Numbered from the stretch's first letter, positions 37,060 to 47,909 are shown. The stretch is 64,000 nucleotides of DNA from an uncultured Aquimarina sp. (GCA_947497175.1 CANMFM010000001.1:372001-436000), one strand, 5' to 3'. Notes: generated by a model not told the origin, from the sequence alone. Numbers and translations are program-made.

Positions 37060-38505
37060 TTAATTATTATCAGAATATCCAATAGCTTCGCCTAACAAAG
37101 TTGCACTCGTACATTCGTCAATACGAACCATCACAAAATCACCAATTTTGTATTCTTCTTTAGGAAAAACAGCTACAGTATTTTGTGTAGTTCTTCCGCT
37201 CCAATGTGCGTTGGATTTCTTAGATTCTTTTTCGATTAATACTTCTAAGGTTTGTCCGATAAAGGCTCGATGCCTGTATTCACTATGTTTTCGTTGTACT
37301 TCAATGATTTCTGAAAGTCGTCGCTTTTTAACTTCCTCAGGAATATCGTCATCCATTTTACGTTCGGCAAGGGTACCGGGTCTTTCAGAATAGGCAAACA
37401 TAAATCCATAGTCATATTTTACGTATTCCATAAGAGACAAAGTATCTTGATGATCTTCTTCTGTCTCTGTCGGAAATCCTGTAATAATATCTTGTGAGAT
37501 GGCACATTCGGGAATAATATTTTTGATATTGTCTATCAATTCAAAATATTCCTGACGTGTATGTAAGCGATTCATTTCTTTTAAGATACGATCACTTCCA
37601 CTTTGAATAGGTAGATGGATGTATTTACAGATATTTTTGTGTTTTGCCATAACATGAATCACATCAAGAGTCATATCCTGAGGGTTTGATGTTGTAAAGC
37701 GTAAGCGTAGTTTGGGGTGTTTTGCAGCCACCATGTCTAATAGTTTTGCAAAATTAACAGCAGTTGCTTTTTGAAACTCACTTGCTTTGTCAAAATCTTT
37801 TTTCAAACCGCCACCATACCATAAATAGCTATCTACGTTTTGACCTAATAACGTTATTTCTTTAAAATTTTGAGCGACAAGGTCGTCTATTTCTTCCAGG
37901 ATGCTTTGTGGATCTCGGCTGCGTTCTCTTCCTCTGGTAAAAGGGACTACACAAAATGTACACATGTTATCACAGCCCCTGGTGATCGATACAAAAGCAG
38001 ATACTCCATTGCTTTGTAGTCGTACTGGCGAGATATCACCGTAGGTTTCTTCTTTTGAAAGAATTACATTAACCGCATTACGGCCGGCATCTACTTCTTC
38101 AATTAAATTGGGAAGATCTTTGTATGCATCTGGTCCAACGACAAGATCAACGATTTTTTCTTCTTCCAGGAACTTACTTTTTAACCGCTCTGCCATACAT
38201 CCCAGAACACCAACCTTCATTTTTGGATTGATCTTTTTTACAGCATTGTACTTTTCTAAACGCTTTCTAACCGTTTGCTCGGCTTTTTCTCTAATAGAAC
38301 AGGTGTTTACCAAAACCAAATCCGCATCTTCAAGACGTTGAGTTGTATTAAATCCTTCTTTAGCTAAAATAGAAGCTACAATTTCGCTATCGCTGAAATT
38401 CATTTGGCAACCATAACTCTCAATAAAAAGTTTGCGTTGATTTTCTTTCTTTTGATCAAGAACCAAAGGTTGTCCTTGTTTGGTTTCATCTATAATCTTC
38501 TCCAT
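37060..38505 (-). CDS. miaB: tRNA-2-methylthio-N6-isopentenyladenosine synthase
   Basis: 481-residue radical-SAM methylthiotransferase making ms2i6A at position 37 of tRNAs reading UNN codons. UPF0004 domain (about 15-130; [13 protein letters not shown] with the cluster Cys), radical-SAM CxxxCxxC in [20 protein letters not shown], and a C-terminal TRAM domain. Start 38505 is family-like; an extra 10 upstream codons are not. First gene of the run miaB - activator - lptE - TPR - secG. Confidence 0.96.
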   Translation of the reverse strand: MEKIIDETKQGQPLVLDQKKENQRKLFIESYGCQMNFSDSEIVASILAKEGFNTTQRLEDADLVLVNTCSIREKAEQTVRKRLEKYNAVKKINPKMKVGVLGCMAERLKSKFLEEEKIVDLVVGPDAYKDLPNLIEEVDAGRNAVNVILSKEETYGDISPVRLQSNGVSAFVSITRGCDNMCTFCVVPFTRGRERSRDPQSILEEIDDLVAQNFKEITLLGQNVDSYLWYGGGLKKDFDKASEFQKATAVNFAKLLDMVAAKHPKLRLRFTTSNPQDMTLDVIHVMAKHKNICKYIHLPIQSGSDRILKEMNRLHTRQEYFELIDNIKNIIPECAISQDIITGFPTETEEDHQDTLSLMEYVKYDYGFMFAYSERPGTLAERKMDDDIPEEVKKRRLSEIIEVQRKHSEYRHRAFIGQTLEVLIEKESKKSNAHWSGRTTQNTVAVFPKEEYKIGDFVMVRIDECTSATLLGEAIGYSDNN

Positions 38506-38643
38506 AAAAAATAATTCCTTAACGATTAAAGGCAAATAATGTGCAAAGATACTTTTTAATACGATTTATGACAAAGTGGCAGGGTGTTATTTTCTGAAAA
38601 AAATTATATTTGGCTTTTTTCAACTCACAAAATACCTAATAAT

Positions 38644-39429
38644 ATGTATAACAGTCTCTTTGAGAAGATTGAAAATAGTTCACCTCTGGATTTTGGAGAT
38701 ATTCTTAATAAAAGCATTACGCTTTTTAAAAAAATCTGGGTGCAGGGATTTGTGCATTTGCTTATCACTATAGCAATTGTGATCCCTCTAATGATTGTAA
38801 TCTATATTCCGATTTTTGCTCTTATTGGTCTTTCTGGATTTGAAAATGGTTATTCTGAATACGGGAGCTCTGAATATCCGATAGACGAACTATCTATCGG
38901 TTTGATGATCTTATTTATACTGTTGGTTTTTATTATGTCTATTGTTGCAACTGCGTTTCAGTTTGGTATTACTGCGCATTTTTATAGAATATGCAGGCAA
39001 GTTGATACGGGGATAGCAGAACGTTCTGGCTATTTTATGTTTTTTAAGGGGAAGTACTTGGGTAAACTATTTGGTATTGCAATAGCAACGTTTGGTATTG
39101 CAATATTGGCTACTTTGTTATGCTATCTTCCTTTACTCTACGTTATGGTCCCGTTGCAATTATTGGGAGTGATTTTTGCCTTTAATCCAGATCTTAGCGT
39201 AACGGATCTTATAAAAGCTAGTTTTAAATTGGGTAATAAAATATGGTTAGTGGCTTTTGGGCTAATTTTTGTTTCCTCTATGCTCGCCCAATTGGTAGGT
39301 ATGTTGTTGTGTTTTGTCGGGGTATTTTTTACTGCTTTTTTTGTGTATATGCCAGTGTATTATATTTATAAAGAAGCAATAGGATTTGATAATACCGAAC
39401 CTGAAGAAGATAAATTACTTGTCGAATAA
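38644..39429 (+). CDS. Multi-pass membrane protein, unknown function
   Basis: 261 residues with about six membrane helices. N-terminal cytosolic helix NSLFEKIENSSPLDFGDILN, then FKKIWVQGFVHLLITIAIVI. The repeated pattern G-K-Y-L-G-K-L-F-G-I and ASFKLGNKIWLVAFGLIFV is like proteins with a glycerophosphoryl-diester-phosphodiesterase membrane domain. A TATATTTG -7 box (38605-38612) precedes the ATG at 38644; the longer frame from 38584 would begin upstream of that promoter. A terminator follows, so it is a single gene. Confidence 0.7.
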   Translation: MYNSLFEKIENSSPLDFGDILNKSITLFKKIWVQGFVHLLITIAIVIPLMIVIYIPIFALIGLSGFENGYSEYGSSEYPIDELSIGLMILFILLVFIMSIVATAFQFGITAHFYRICRQVDTGIAERSGYFMFFKGKYLGKLFGIAIATFGIAILATLLCYLPLLYVMVPLQLLGVIFAFNPDLSVTDLIKASFKLGNKIWLVAFGLIFVSSMLAQLVGMLLCFVGVFFTAFFVYMPVYYIYKEAIGFDNTEPEEDKLLVE

Positions 39430-39439
39430 AAGATATAAG

Positions 39440-39463
39440 CCTGCTAATTAGCAGGTTTTTTTT
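39440..39463 (+). terminator. Terminator after the membrane protein gene
   Basis: Palindrome CCTGCTAATTAGCAGG followed by eight T. Confidence 0.85.
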
Positions 39464-39535
39464 GAACTAATTTTTTGATAAAGAATCTTGATATCAAAAA
39501 ATTGATATACTTTTGTGATCAGAAATTAAAGGATT

Positions 39536-42025
39536 ATGGCTAAGAATTTAGTGATTGTGGAGTCGCCTGCCAAGGCCAAAACTATAGAGAAATTTTTAGG
39601 AAAAGATTATACGGTAGCGTCCAGTTTTGGACATATCGCAGATCTGCCTGCAAAAGAACTAGGAGTAGATGTCGAAGGTGATTTTAAACCTAAATATATT
39701 GTTTCAAAGGACAAAAAAGATATTGTTAAAAAACTAAAAGACCTTTCTAAAAATGCAGAAATGGTGTGGCTGGCAAGTGATGAAGACCGTGAGGGAGAGG
39801 CTATTGCATGGCACCTGGCCGAAACACTTAACCTGGATAAAGATAGAACTCGTAGAATAGTGTTTCATGAGATTACCAAAAACGCTATTCTTAAAGCTAT
39901 AGAGAACCCGCGTTCCATTGACTATAACCTTGTAAATGCACAACAGGCTAGGCGTGTATTAGATCGTTTGGTTGGGTATGAGTTGTCTCCGGTGCTTTGG
40001 CGCAAAGTAAAAGGAGGGTTGTCTGCAGGGCGGGTACAATCTGTTTCTGTACGATTAATTGTTGAAAGAGAACGAGAAATACTAGGGTTTAAGCCAGAGG
40101 CATCGTATAGGATAGATGCAGAATTTTCGAATGAGGCGGGAAAATCGTTTAAGGCTAAGCTTCCTAAAAACTTTAAAACAAAAGAAGAAGCATCGTCTTT
40201 TTTAAAACAAAATATAGGAGCATCATTTAAGGTTGCTGATCTTACTACAAAACCTGCTAAAAAATCTCCGGCACCACCATTTACCACATCAACGCTACAG
40301 CAAGAAGCTTCCAGAAAGTTATATTTTTCAGTAAGTAAAACGATGACCATGGCACAACGGTTGTACGAAGCGGGATTGATAACATACATGAGGACGGATA
40401 GTGTAAATTTATCGTCCGAAGCACAAAAAGGAGCTAAATCCGAAATCGTTTCGGCGTATGGTAAAGATTTTAGCAATCCAAGACAATATAAAGGAAAATC
40501 TAAAGGAGCTCAAGAGGCTCACGAGGCAATACGCCCCACAGATTTTTCCAGGCATACTGTAAATGTTGATTATGATCAACAAAGACTATATGAACTGATA
40601 TGGAAACGTGCTATTGCTTCACAAATGAGTGATGCTAAACTCGAAAGGACCAATGTAAAAATTGAGGCTGATTCTCATAAGGAGCAGTTTACAGCAAATG
40701 GAGAAGTGATAAAATTTGAAGGATTCTTAAAGGTTTATCTTGAAGGAAATGATGAAGAAGAAGAAGAACAAGAAGGGATTCTTCCGGCAATGAAAATTAA
40801 CGAGAGTCTATTTAATAATTATATCTCAGCAACAGAAAGATTTACCAGACCTCCCAGTCGCTATACCGAAGCTTCTTTAGTTAAAAAACTTGAAGAGCTG
40901 GGAATAGGCCGACCCTCTACATACGCACCAACTATTTCAACGATTCAAAACAGGAATTATGTCGAAAAAGGAGCTAAAGAAGGTGAAGCACGTAACTATG
41001 TGCAAATGATTCTTTCAGAAGGTGCAGTTCAAGAAAAAAAATTGTCAGAAAAGGTTGGCAGTGACAAAGGTAAATTGATTCCGACTGATGTAGGTATGGT
41101 TGTGAATGACTTTTTGGTAAATCACTTCTCTTCAATTCTGGATTATAATTTTACGGCCAAAGTAGAGCAGGATTTTGATGAGATAGCCGAGGGCCAGGAA
41201 GACTGGACTCAGGTAATGAAAGAGTTTTATGAAGAGTTTCATCCCAAGGTTGAGGATGTGGCACAAAATGCCGACCGGGAAGTAGGAGAGCGAATTCTGG
41301 GCGAAGATCCTGCAACAGGCAAAGTGGTTAGTGTTCGTTTGGGTAAGTTTGGGCCTATGGTTCAAATCGGTACTGTAGATGATGAAGATAAGCCAAAGTT
41401 TGCAAGTTTGCCACCAGGACAAACATTAAGCGCAATTACTTTTGAAGAAGCAATGGATTTGTTTCAGTTGCCAAAAGAGTTAGGAGTATATAAAGGAGAG
41501 ACCATTGTGGTAAATAATGGGCGGTTTGGTCCCTATGTACGCTTTGGTGAAAAATTTGTATCCTTAGAAAAAGGAGAAGATCCGTTAAATACTAATCTGG
41601 ATAGGGCAATTGAACTCATAGATGCTAAAGAAAAAGCAGACGCGCCTATATATACTTATGAAAATCTTCCGGTTCAAAAAGGCAAAGGACGATTCGGGCC
41701 TTTTATAAAATGGAACAATATGTTTATCAATGTCAATAAAAAATATGACTTTGATAATTTATCTGACGAAGATATCATAACCCTTATTGAAGAAAAGAAA
41801 CAAAAAGAAATTGATAAAGTAATTCATAATTGGGAAGAAGAAGGAATTCGTGTAGAAAAAGCAAGATGGGGGAGAAGTAATATCATTAAAGGTAAAACGA
41901 AAATAGAATTACCAAAGACGGTAGATGCAACAAAATTGACTCTTGATAAAGTAAAAGATCTTATCGAGAAAAACGCTCCCAAGAAAAAAACGACAAAAAA
42001 GAAAACAAAGCCTAAAAAGAAATAA
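39536..42025 (+). CDS. topA: DNA topoisomerase I
   Basis: 829-residue type IA topoisomerase, relaxing negative supercoils. TOPRIM domain at the start (IVESPAKAKTIEKFLG, ASDEDREGEAIAWHLAE), the catalytic tyrosine in LITYMRTDSVNL, and a C-terminal repeat region with a lysine-rich tail. It has no Cys zinc fingers, as is common in Bacteroidota TopA. A TACTTTTG -7 box lies at 39508-39515. Followed after 3 bases by the arginase-fold gene, so co-transcribed. Confidence 0.97.
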   Translation: MAKNLVIVESPAKAKTIEKFLGKDYTVASSFGHIADLPAKELGVDVEGDFKPKYIVSKDKKDIVKKLKDLSKNAEMVWLASDEDREGEAIAWHLAETLNLDKDRTRRIVFHEITKNAILKAIENPRSIDYNLVNAQQARRVLDRLVGYELSPVLWRKVKGGLSAGRVQSVSVRLIVEREREILGFKPEASYRIDAEFSNEAGKSFKAKLPKNFKTKEEASSFLKQNIGASFKVADLTTKPAKKSPAPPFTTSTLQQEASRKLYFSVSKTMTMAQRLYEAGLITYMRTDSVNLSSEAQKGAKSEIVSAYGKDFSNPRQYKGKSKGAQEAHEAIRPTDFSRHTVNVDYDQQRLYELIWKRAIASQMSDAKLERTNVKIEADSHKEQFTANGEVIKFEGFLKVYLEGNDEEEEEQEGILPAMKINESLFNNYISATERFTRPPSRYTEASLVKKLEELGIGRPSTYAPTISTIQNRNYVEKGAKEGEARNYVQMILSEGAVQEKKLSEKVGSDKGKLIPTDVGMVVNDFLVNHFSSILDYNFTAKVEQDFDEIAEGQEDWTQVMKEFYEEFHPKVEDVAQNADREVGERILGEDPATGKVVSVRLGKFGPMVQIGTVDDEDKPKFASLPPGQTLSAITFEEAMDLFQLPKELGVYKGETIVVNNGRFGPYVRFGEKFVSLEKGEDPLNTNLDRAIELIDAKEKADAPIYTYENLPVQKGKGRFGPFIKWNNMFINVNKKYDFDNLSDEDIITLIEEKKQKEIDKVIHNWEEEGIRVEKARWGRSNIIKGKTKIELPKTVDATKLTLDKVKDLIEKNAPKKKTTKKKTKPKKK

Positions 42026-42028
42026 TCC

Positions 42029-43192
42029 ATGTCTTTTGAATTTCTTGCACCAGTTAGCGACTTAGTTGCGGCACACACCAAGTTGCTTCCTGATCAATCA
42101 TTAGGAAAACAAATAAGGGTTCATACGGCAGAAAAAGGAATTCCTGATTTAGAAAAAGTAGATATTGCCATTCTCGGCATACAAGAAAATAGAAACGACA
42201 TTAATTTTCTGGGCGAAAAACTAAGTTTTGATACTGTGCGTAAATCTCTATATGAGCTTTATCCTGGAAATTGGGGGAGTACCATTGTTGATTTAGGAGA
42301 TGTCACTCCAGGAAATGAAGTTAGTGATACGTACTATTTAGTTCAAGAAGTTTTATCTTCTTTATTAAAAAAAAATATTATTCCAATAATTATAGGAGGA
42401 AGTCAGGATTTGGTTTACGCTCAATATAGGTCTTTTGATGTGCTGGAGCAAATGGTGAACTTGGCTAATGTAGATTGTAAGTTTGATTTAGGAAATTCTT
42501 CAGAACCCATAACTAATACCTCGTTTGTTGGCAAAATTATAGTAGAACAACCCTATAATCTGTTTAATTATAGCAATATAGGGTATCAAACTTATTTTAA
42601 CTCTCAAGAGGAAATTGATCTTATAGAAAAGTTATATTTTGACGCCTATCGTTTAGGTGAAGTGATTTCAGATGTAACCATAGTTGAGCCTATCATGCGT
42701 GATGCAGATATTGTTTCGATAGATCTTGGAGTGGTGAACGCTTCGAGTATGAGTGGGTTGGTTTTCTCGCCAAATGGATTTGATGGAAGAGAAATATGCG
42801 CTATTTCGCGTTATGCAGGAATAAGTGATAAAGTAAAAAGTTTTGGAATTTACGAATTTAAAAATTTTAAAAACGAAGAAACTTCGGCGTTGTTGATTGC
42901 TCAAATCATTTGGTATTTTATAGAAGGAGTTAATTTCAGATCTAATGAGATTAATATTAAGAATCTGAAAAGTACATTGCATTATAATGTTCCTGTAGAA
43001 GATGAAATTTTATCTTTTTACAAGAGTGCAAAAACTGGAAGATGGTGGATAGAAATACCTTTTATTTCATCTGGTAATAATAAATTGAAAAGACATACGT
43101 TATTACCTTGCACATACAACGATTATGAGCGTGCTTGTAATCAGGAAATACCTGAAAGATGGTATAAGGCAAAACGAAAAAACGAAGTTTAA
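42029..43192 (+). CDS. Arginase/formimidoylglutamase-fold protein lacking metal ligands
   Basis: 387 residues of the ureohydrolase fold, often annotated as formimidoylglutamase. The strand order is intact (DIAILGIQENRND, IIPIIIGGSQDLVYAQYR, NLANVDCKFDLG, DIVSIDLGVVNAS). The manganese ligands are lost: GGSHD is GGSQD, DxHxD is DCKFD, and SxDxDxxDP is SIDLGVVNA. So it is unlikely to hydrolyse guanidino compounds. It lies between topA and gldK, a position I recall as conserved in gliding Bacteroidota. Function unknown. Confidence 0.82.
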   Translation: MSFEFLAPVSDLVAAHTKLLPDQSLGKQIRVHTAEKGIPDLEKVDIAILGIQENRNDINFLGEKLSFDTVRKSLYELYPGNWGSTIVDLGDVTPGNEVSDTYYLVQEVLSSLLKKNIIPIIIGGSQDLVYAQYRSFDVLEQMVNLANVDCKFDLGNSSEPITNTSFVGKIIVEQPYNLFNYSNIGYQTYFNSQEEIDLIEKLYFDAYRLGEVISDVTIVEPIMRDADIVSIDLGVVNASSMSGLVFSPNGFDGREICAISRYAGISDKVKSFGIYEFKNFKNEETSALLIAQIIWYFIEGVNFRSNEINIKNLKSTLHYNVPVEDEILSFYKSAKTGRWWIEIPFISSGNNKLKRHTLLPCTYNDYERACNQEIPERWYKAKRKNEV

Positions 43193-43302
43193 CATTTTTA
43201 TTAGGCAGATTTAAGGTTTTTTTTGGAAAAAAATTGTTTTTCTGGAAATAAATAAATAGGTTTACGGCCTTAAATCTAGAAGATCTTAACCTAAAACACG
43301 TT

Positions 43303-44676
43303 ATGAAGAAATTTGTATCACTCTTTGCTATTTTAGCAATGCTCTATAGTTGTGGTGGAGGAAACCGCGGAGAACTAGTCGGAGCACAAGGAAAAAAATG
43401 GCACCCACAAAAGCCATATGGAATGGCCCTCATCCCCGGAGGATCCTTCATTATGGGTAAATCGGATGATGACAAAGCAGCGTTAGCAAACGCACCTACC
43501 AAGATGGTAACTGTTCGTTCGTTCTACATGGATGAAACCGAAATCACCAATAGTGAGTATAGACAGTTTGTAAATTGGGTTCGCGATTCTGTGATCCGAA
43601 TGAGACTTGCTATCATGGCTGATGAATTAGGTAAGGCCCCTGGTGATGATGGTATTGGAGAATTTGCGTTTTTAGATGCAGATACCGAGAACATGTCAGT
43701 CTATGAAAAATATATGTACGATAACTATAGTGGTACAGGAGAAACCGGCTATGAAGGTAGAGCTTTGAATAAGGATGTCGATATCGAGTGGGATATTGAA
43801 GATTATCCAGATGAGTTTTATGCTGAGGTTATGGATACTATGTATATTCCACTAGAGGAGTCTTATAATGGTAGACGTACGTTAGACGTAAGTAAGTTCG
43901 AATTTAGATTTACCTGGATGGATATTCAGGCTGCGGCAAGAGCTCGTAAAGGTGGAAGAAAAGATTTTGTAAAAGAAGAAGTAATAAAAGTTTATCCTGA
44001 TACTACGGTTTGGATTAAAGACTTTAATTATTCATATAATGAACCTATGCACAACGATTATTTCTGGCATAGTGCATACGACGATTACCCTGTAGTAGGA
44101 GTTTCTTGGGAACAAGCGAAAGCCTTCTGTAGATGGAGAACCATTGAGAAAAATACATTTCAAAAGAAAAAAGGTAAAGAATTCGTGAACTATTTCAGAC
44201 TGCCTACCGAAGCAGAATGGGAGTACGCTGCTAGAGGTGGTCTAGAATCAGCTACATACCCATGGGGTGGTCCTTATGCATTAAACGACCGCGGTTGTTT
44301 CTTGGCAAATTTCAAACCTCTTAGAGGAAACTACGCAGCAGATAACTTTTTATATACTGTCGAAGCAAAAACATTCGAGCCAAACGATTATAACCTATAT
44401 AATATGGCTGGAAATGTTTCAGAGTGGGTACAGTCATCATATGATCCCTCAGCATATGAATACGTTTCATCAATGAACCCAAATGTCAACGATGATGATA
44501 ACAAGCGTAAAGTAGTGCGTGGTGGATCCTGGAAAGATGTTGCTTATTTCCTACAAGTAAGCACCAGAGATTACGAATATGCAGATTCTGCTAGGAGTTA
44601 TATTGGATTTAGAACCGTTCAGGACTATATGGGAACTGACGTGACTGGAGAAGATAATACTCAGAATCAAAAATAA
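43303..44676 (+). CDS. gldK: T9SS/gliding lipoprotein GldK
   Basis: 457-residue outer-membrane lipoprotein, which forms the periplasmic ring with GldN under the type IX secretion translocon. Lipoprotein Cys17 (LYSCGGG), then a formylglycine-generating-enzyme/SUMF1-like fold (IPGGSFIMGKSDDDK, DYPVVGVSWEQAKAFCRW, RLPTEAEWEYAARGG, NMAGNVSEWVQS, VVRGGSWKD) with a long insert at about 105-230. First gene of gldKLMN. Confidence 0.96.
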   Translation: MKKFVSLFAILAMLYSCGGGNRGELVGAQGKKWHPQKPYGMALIPGGSFIMGKSDDDKAALANAPTKMVTVRSFYMDETEITNSEYRQFVNWVRDSVIRMRLAIMADELGKAPGDDGIGEFAFLDADTENMSVYEKYMYDNYSGTGETGYEGRALNKDVDIEWDIEDYPDEFYAEVMDTMYIPLEESYNGRRTLDVSKFEFRFTWMDIQAAARARKGGRKDFVKEEVIKVYPDTTVWIKDFNYSYNEPMHNDYFWHSAYDDYPVVGVSWEQAKAFCRWRTIEKNTFQKKKGKEFVNYFRLPTEAEWEYAARGGLESATYPWGGPYALNDRGCFLANFKPLRGNYAADNFLYTVEAKTFEPNDYNLYNMAGNVSEWVQSSYDPSAYEYVSSMNPNVNDDDNKRKVVRGGSWKDVAYFLQVSTRDYEYADSARSYIGFRTVQDYMGTDVTGEDNTQNQK

Positions 44677-44751
44677 GTCCCAAAATTCTATCAACTTAAT
44701 TACTAACCCTTTTTTTAAAATTTAAGATTTAAAAAACAAAACAAATTTATT

Positions 44752-45378
44752 ATGGCAAATTCAAAAGCAAGCAAAAAATTAATGAACATGGTATACGGTC
44801 TAGGAGCGGCCGTTGTAATTCTAGGAGCACTATTTAAGATTATGCACTGGCCAGGTGGTAACGCAATGCTTATCGCAGGTCTTATTACTGAAGCATTAGT
44901 ATTTACCATTTCAGCCTTTGAACCAGTAGATGACGAATTAGATTGGTCTCTAGTGTATCCCGAATTAGCAGGAGGGAATAAAAAAGATAAAAAACAAGAC
45001 ACTACCCCTGAAGGATTGTTATCTAAAAAATTAGATGATATGTTAAAAGAAGCTAGAGTAGATTCTAGTCTTATGAGTAGTCTTGGTGATAGCATCCGTA
45101 ATTTTGAAGGAGCAGCTAAAAATATCTCTCCAACTGTTGATGCAATTCAGGGTCAAAAGAAATATAGTGAAGAAATGCAAAAAGCAGCTTCTCAATTAGA
45201 ATCATTAAATAGTCTTTACAAGGTACAATTAGAATCTTCAGCATCTCAGGCAGAAGCTAATCAAGCGATAGCAGAAAATGCGCAAAAACTGAAGGATCAA
45301 ATGGAAAGCCTTGCTAGTAACCTTTCTTCTCTTAATGGAGTATATGGTGGTATGTTAACTGCAATGAATAGAAGCTAG
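44752..45378 (+). CDS. gldL: T9SS/gliding motor stator GldL
   Basis: 208 residues: two N-terminal membrane helices with the family block FKIMHWPGGNAM and a membrane Glu (E47, in GLITEALVF) matching the residue reported as essential for proton flow in GldL. A long cytosolic helical tail follows (about 65-208). With GldM it forms the proton-driven rotary motor that powers secretion and gliding. 75 bases after gldK. Confidence 0.96.
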   Translation: MANSKASKKLMNMVYGLGAAVVILGALFKIMHWPGGNAMLIAGLITEALVFTISAFEPVDDELDWSLVYPELAGGNKKDKKQDTTPEGLLSKKLDDMLKEARVDSSLMSSLGDSIRNFEGAAKNISPTVDAIQGQKKYSEEMQKAASQLESLNSLYKVQLESSASQAEANQAIAENAQKLKDQMESLASNLSSLNGVYGGMLTAMNRS

Positions 45379-45429
45379 TTAACTTTTTTAATAAATATTT
45401 TATAATAACTACCAAAATTTAAGAAGAAT

Positions 45430-46977
45430 ATGGCAGGAGGAAAATTATCCCCAAGGCAGAAGATGATTAACCTGATGTACCTGGTTTTCATCGCAATGAT
45501 GGCATTAAACATGTCAAAAGAAGTATTATCGGCATTTGGATTAATGAACGAAAAATTAACCGAGTCGAATACTATAGCTACAGAGCGTAATAATGCATTT
45601 ATGTCTGGTTTGGCAGAGAAAGTTGCTGAACAACCAGAAAAATATACACCTTTAAAAGAAAAAGCCGACCAAATTAGTGCTTTATCAAATGAGTTTAATA
45701 CATATATTGGTCAGCTTAAATCAGAATTAACTGCAGATCTAAGTGATCCAACAGACTACGAGACAATGGATAAGTCTACTACATTAGATGAGAAATTTTT
45801 TGCAGGAGGTAAAATTACACCATCGGCAGATGAGTTTCTTAAAAATGTTGAGAAGTACAGAGACGGTGTTGCAGGAATTATCAAAGAAGTAAAAGAAGTT
45901 GATGAGTCTGTTGCTAATGATGTATTAAAAACATTCGCAACTGCAGATGTAAAAGACCGTTCTGGTGTGAGTAAAAAATGGTTAAATTACAGCTTCGAAG
46001 GATTTCCTTTAGTTGCTTCGTTAACCAAGCTTACACAAATGCAGGCAGATGTTAAGACTACAGAAAGTAAAGTGCTTTCGGCGTTATTAGCAGGTCAGCA
46101 AGCTTCAGAACTTTCATTTAGTAACTATGAAGCTATTGTTGTTGCAGATAAAACAGCATTCTTTAGTGGAGAGAAATTTAAAGGTAGAATTGTTCTTGGG
46201 CGTTTTGATGCAACACTTAAGCCAACCAAAGTTATGGTTAATGGTAAAGAGCAGACTGAAGTTCAGAATGGACAAATTATGCTTGATTTCCCTGCTGGAA
46301 ATGTAGGAGAAAGAGATGTGGCAGGAGAGCTTGAATTTAAAGAAGGAGATTCTATTGTAAAAATTCCTATCAAAAGTTCTTATACTGTAATTCCAAGACC
46401 AAATTCTGCGGTAATTTCTGCAGATAAAATGAATGTGGTATATCGTGGTGTAAATAACCCGATGACAATCTCTATCCCTGGAGTACCTAATGTAAATGCT
46501 TCAGCACCTGGTTTAAGAAAATTAGGAGGTGCCGGTAAATACATGATGAACGTTACAACTGTAAAAGCTCGTGAGGTAAGTATTAAAGTTAGTGGTAAAT
46601 TAGCTAACGGAACTACAGTTAGTGACAGTAAAAAGTTTAGAATCAAAGATATTCCAAGACCAGTTGGAACTGTGCGTGGAGAAGATGGATCTATTAAAAT
46701 GGCAAGAAACGCTTTAGAAATTTCTTCTATCGGTGCTATTTTACCTGATTTTGATTTTGATATTAAGTTAAAAGTAACAGCCTTTAAATTTAAAGTAGAA
46801 GGACAGCCAACAGTTAGTGTACGTGGTGGTAGATTAGATTCTAAAGCCAAAAGTGCATTACGTAAAGCTAAAAGAGGGTCTTCTGTACAAATTATAGATA
46901 TTAAAGCACAGTTAACGACTAATGCTGGATATAAATTAAAGAAAATATCTCCGGTAATTGTTGAGTTAACAAATTAA
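45430..46977 (+). CDS. gldM: T9SS/gliding motor rotor-shaft GldM
   Basis: 515 residues. One N-terminal membrane helix (QKMINLMYLVFIAMMALNMS) inserts in the GldL ring; the rest is a rod of four periplasmic domains (D1 about 35-220, D2-D4 to the end) that reaches the GldKN ring. The opening AGGKLSPRQKMINLMYLVF is diagnostic. 51 bases after gldL. Confidence 0.97.
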   Translation: MAGGKLSPRQKMINLMYLVFIAMMALNMSKEVLSAFGLMNEKLTESNTIATERNNAFMSGLAEKVAEQPEKYTPLKEKADQISALSNEFNTYIGQLKSELTADLSDPTDYETMDKSTTLDEKFFAGGKITPSADEFLKNVEKYRDGVAGIIKEVKEVDESVANDVLKTFATADVKDRSGVSKKWLNYSFEGFPLVASLTKLTQMQADVKTTESKVLSALLAGQQASELSFSNYEAIVVADKTAFFSGEKFKGRIVLGRFDATLKPTKVMVNGKEQTEVQNGQIMLDFPAGNVGERDVAGELEFKEGDSIVKIPIKSSYTVIPRPNSAVISADKMNVVYRGVNNPMTISIPGVPNVNASAPGLRKLGGAGKYMMNVTTVKAREVSIKVSGKLANGTTVSDSKKFRIKDIPRPVGTVRGEDGSIKMARNALEISSIGAILPDFDFDIKLKVTAFKFKVEGQPTVSVRGGRLDSKAKSALRKAKRGSSVQIIDIKAQLTTNAGYKLKKISPVIVELTN

Positions 46978-46994
46978 AAATAAACTACTTAGTT

Positions 46995-47885
46995 ATGAAT
47001 TTGAGAAATTTAATATTAACCGTTTTAGGTCTATTCGTTTCTGTTATTTCATATGGTCAAGTCAACGTTCTTAACGCTGATCAACCTGAGGATATAGGAA
47101 AGAAAACTGAAGATCAGATTATGTATGATAATGATCATCCTTTAGAGTATGGTTATGTTGATAAGCGTGATGTATTATGGGCTAAAACAACTTGGGAAAC
47201 TATCGATCTCGATGAACGTATTAACTTCCCATTATATTACCCTATAGATACTAATAATATTGGTGTGAACAGACGTTCATTATATGATGTATTGGTATCT
47301 AACATCAAAAGCGGTAAAATCAAGAATATTTACTCAGATTCATATTTTACAGAGACACGTACATTTCAGGATCTTCAGTCTACAATGTCCAAAATTGATA
47401 CTACAGATTTAGGATACGAACAGTATAACGCTGGAGAACAAGTAGATCCTCAGTATATCAATAGAAGGGATATTAATTCTGCAGATATTGCAGAATATAA
47501 AATCAGAGGATATTGGTATTTTGATAAAAGACAAGGAGAATTAAGATATAGATTGCTAGGTTTAGCTCCTGTAGCTCCCGATGTTAACTTTATCGATGAC
47601 GATGAGCCTGATATGGTCGCTTTATTTTGGGTATGGTACCCAGATGTAAGAGAAATTCTTCATAACGCTTCGGCTTTTAACAGAAGAAATACCTCAATGC
47701 CTTTTACATTAGATCATATTTTGAATGCGAGAAGATTTAATTCTATTATTTATAAAGAAGATAACGAACAGGGTGACCGTTCCATTAATGACTATATCGT
47801 GGATAATGCATTAATGCAACTTCTCGAGAGTGAGAGAATTAAAGAAAGTATCCGTAATTTTGAAATGGATATGTGGAGTTATTAA
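46995..47885 (+). CDS. gldN: T9SS/gliding ring protein GldN
   Basis: 296 residues with signal peptide (LTVLGLFVSVISYGQ), a periplasmic protein forming the ring with GldK. Family blocks KRDVLWAKTTWETIDLDERI, RRSLYDVLVSNIKSG and MVALFWVWYPDVREIL are present. 17 bases after gldM and followed by a strong terminator, which closes the topA/gld region. Confidence 0.96.
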   Translation: MNLRNLILTVLGLFVSVISYGQVNVLNADQPEDIGKKTEDQIMYDNDHPLEYGYVDKRDVLWAKTTWETIDLDERINFPLYYPIDTNNIGVNRRSLYDVLVSNIKSGKIKNIYSDSYFTETRTFQDLQSTMSKIDTTDLGYEQYNAGEQVDPQYINRRDINSADIAEYKIRGYWYFDKRQGELRYRLLGLAPVAPDVNFIDDDEPDMVALFWVWYPDVREILHNASAFNRRNTSMPFTLDHILNARRFNSIIYKEDNEQGDRSINDYIVDNALMQLLESERIKESIRNFEMDMWSY

Positions 47886-47909
47886 ACTCTGTAACTATAT
47901 AAGTATACA

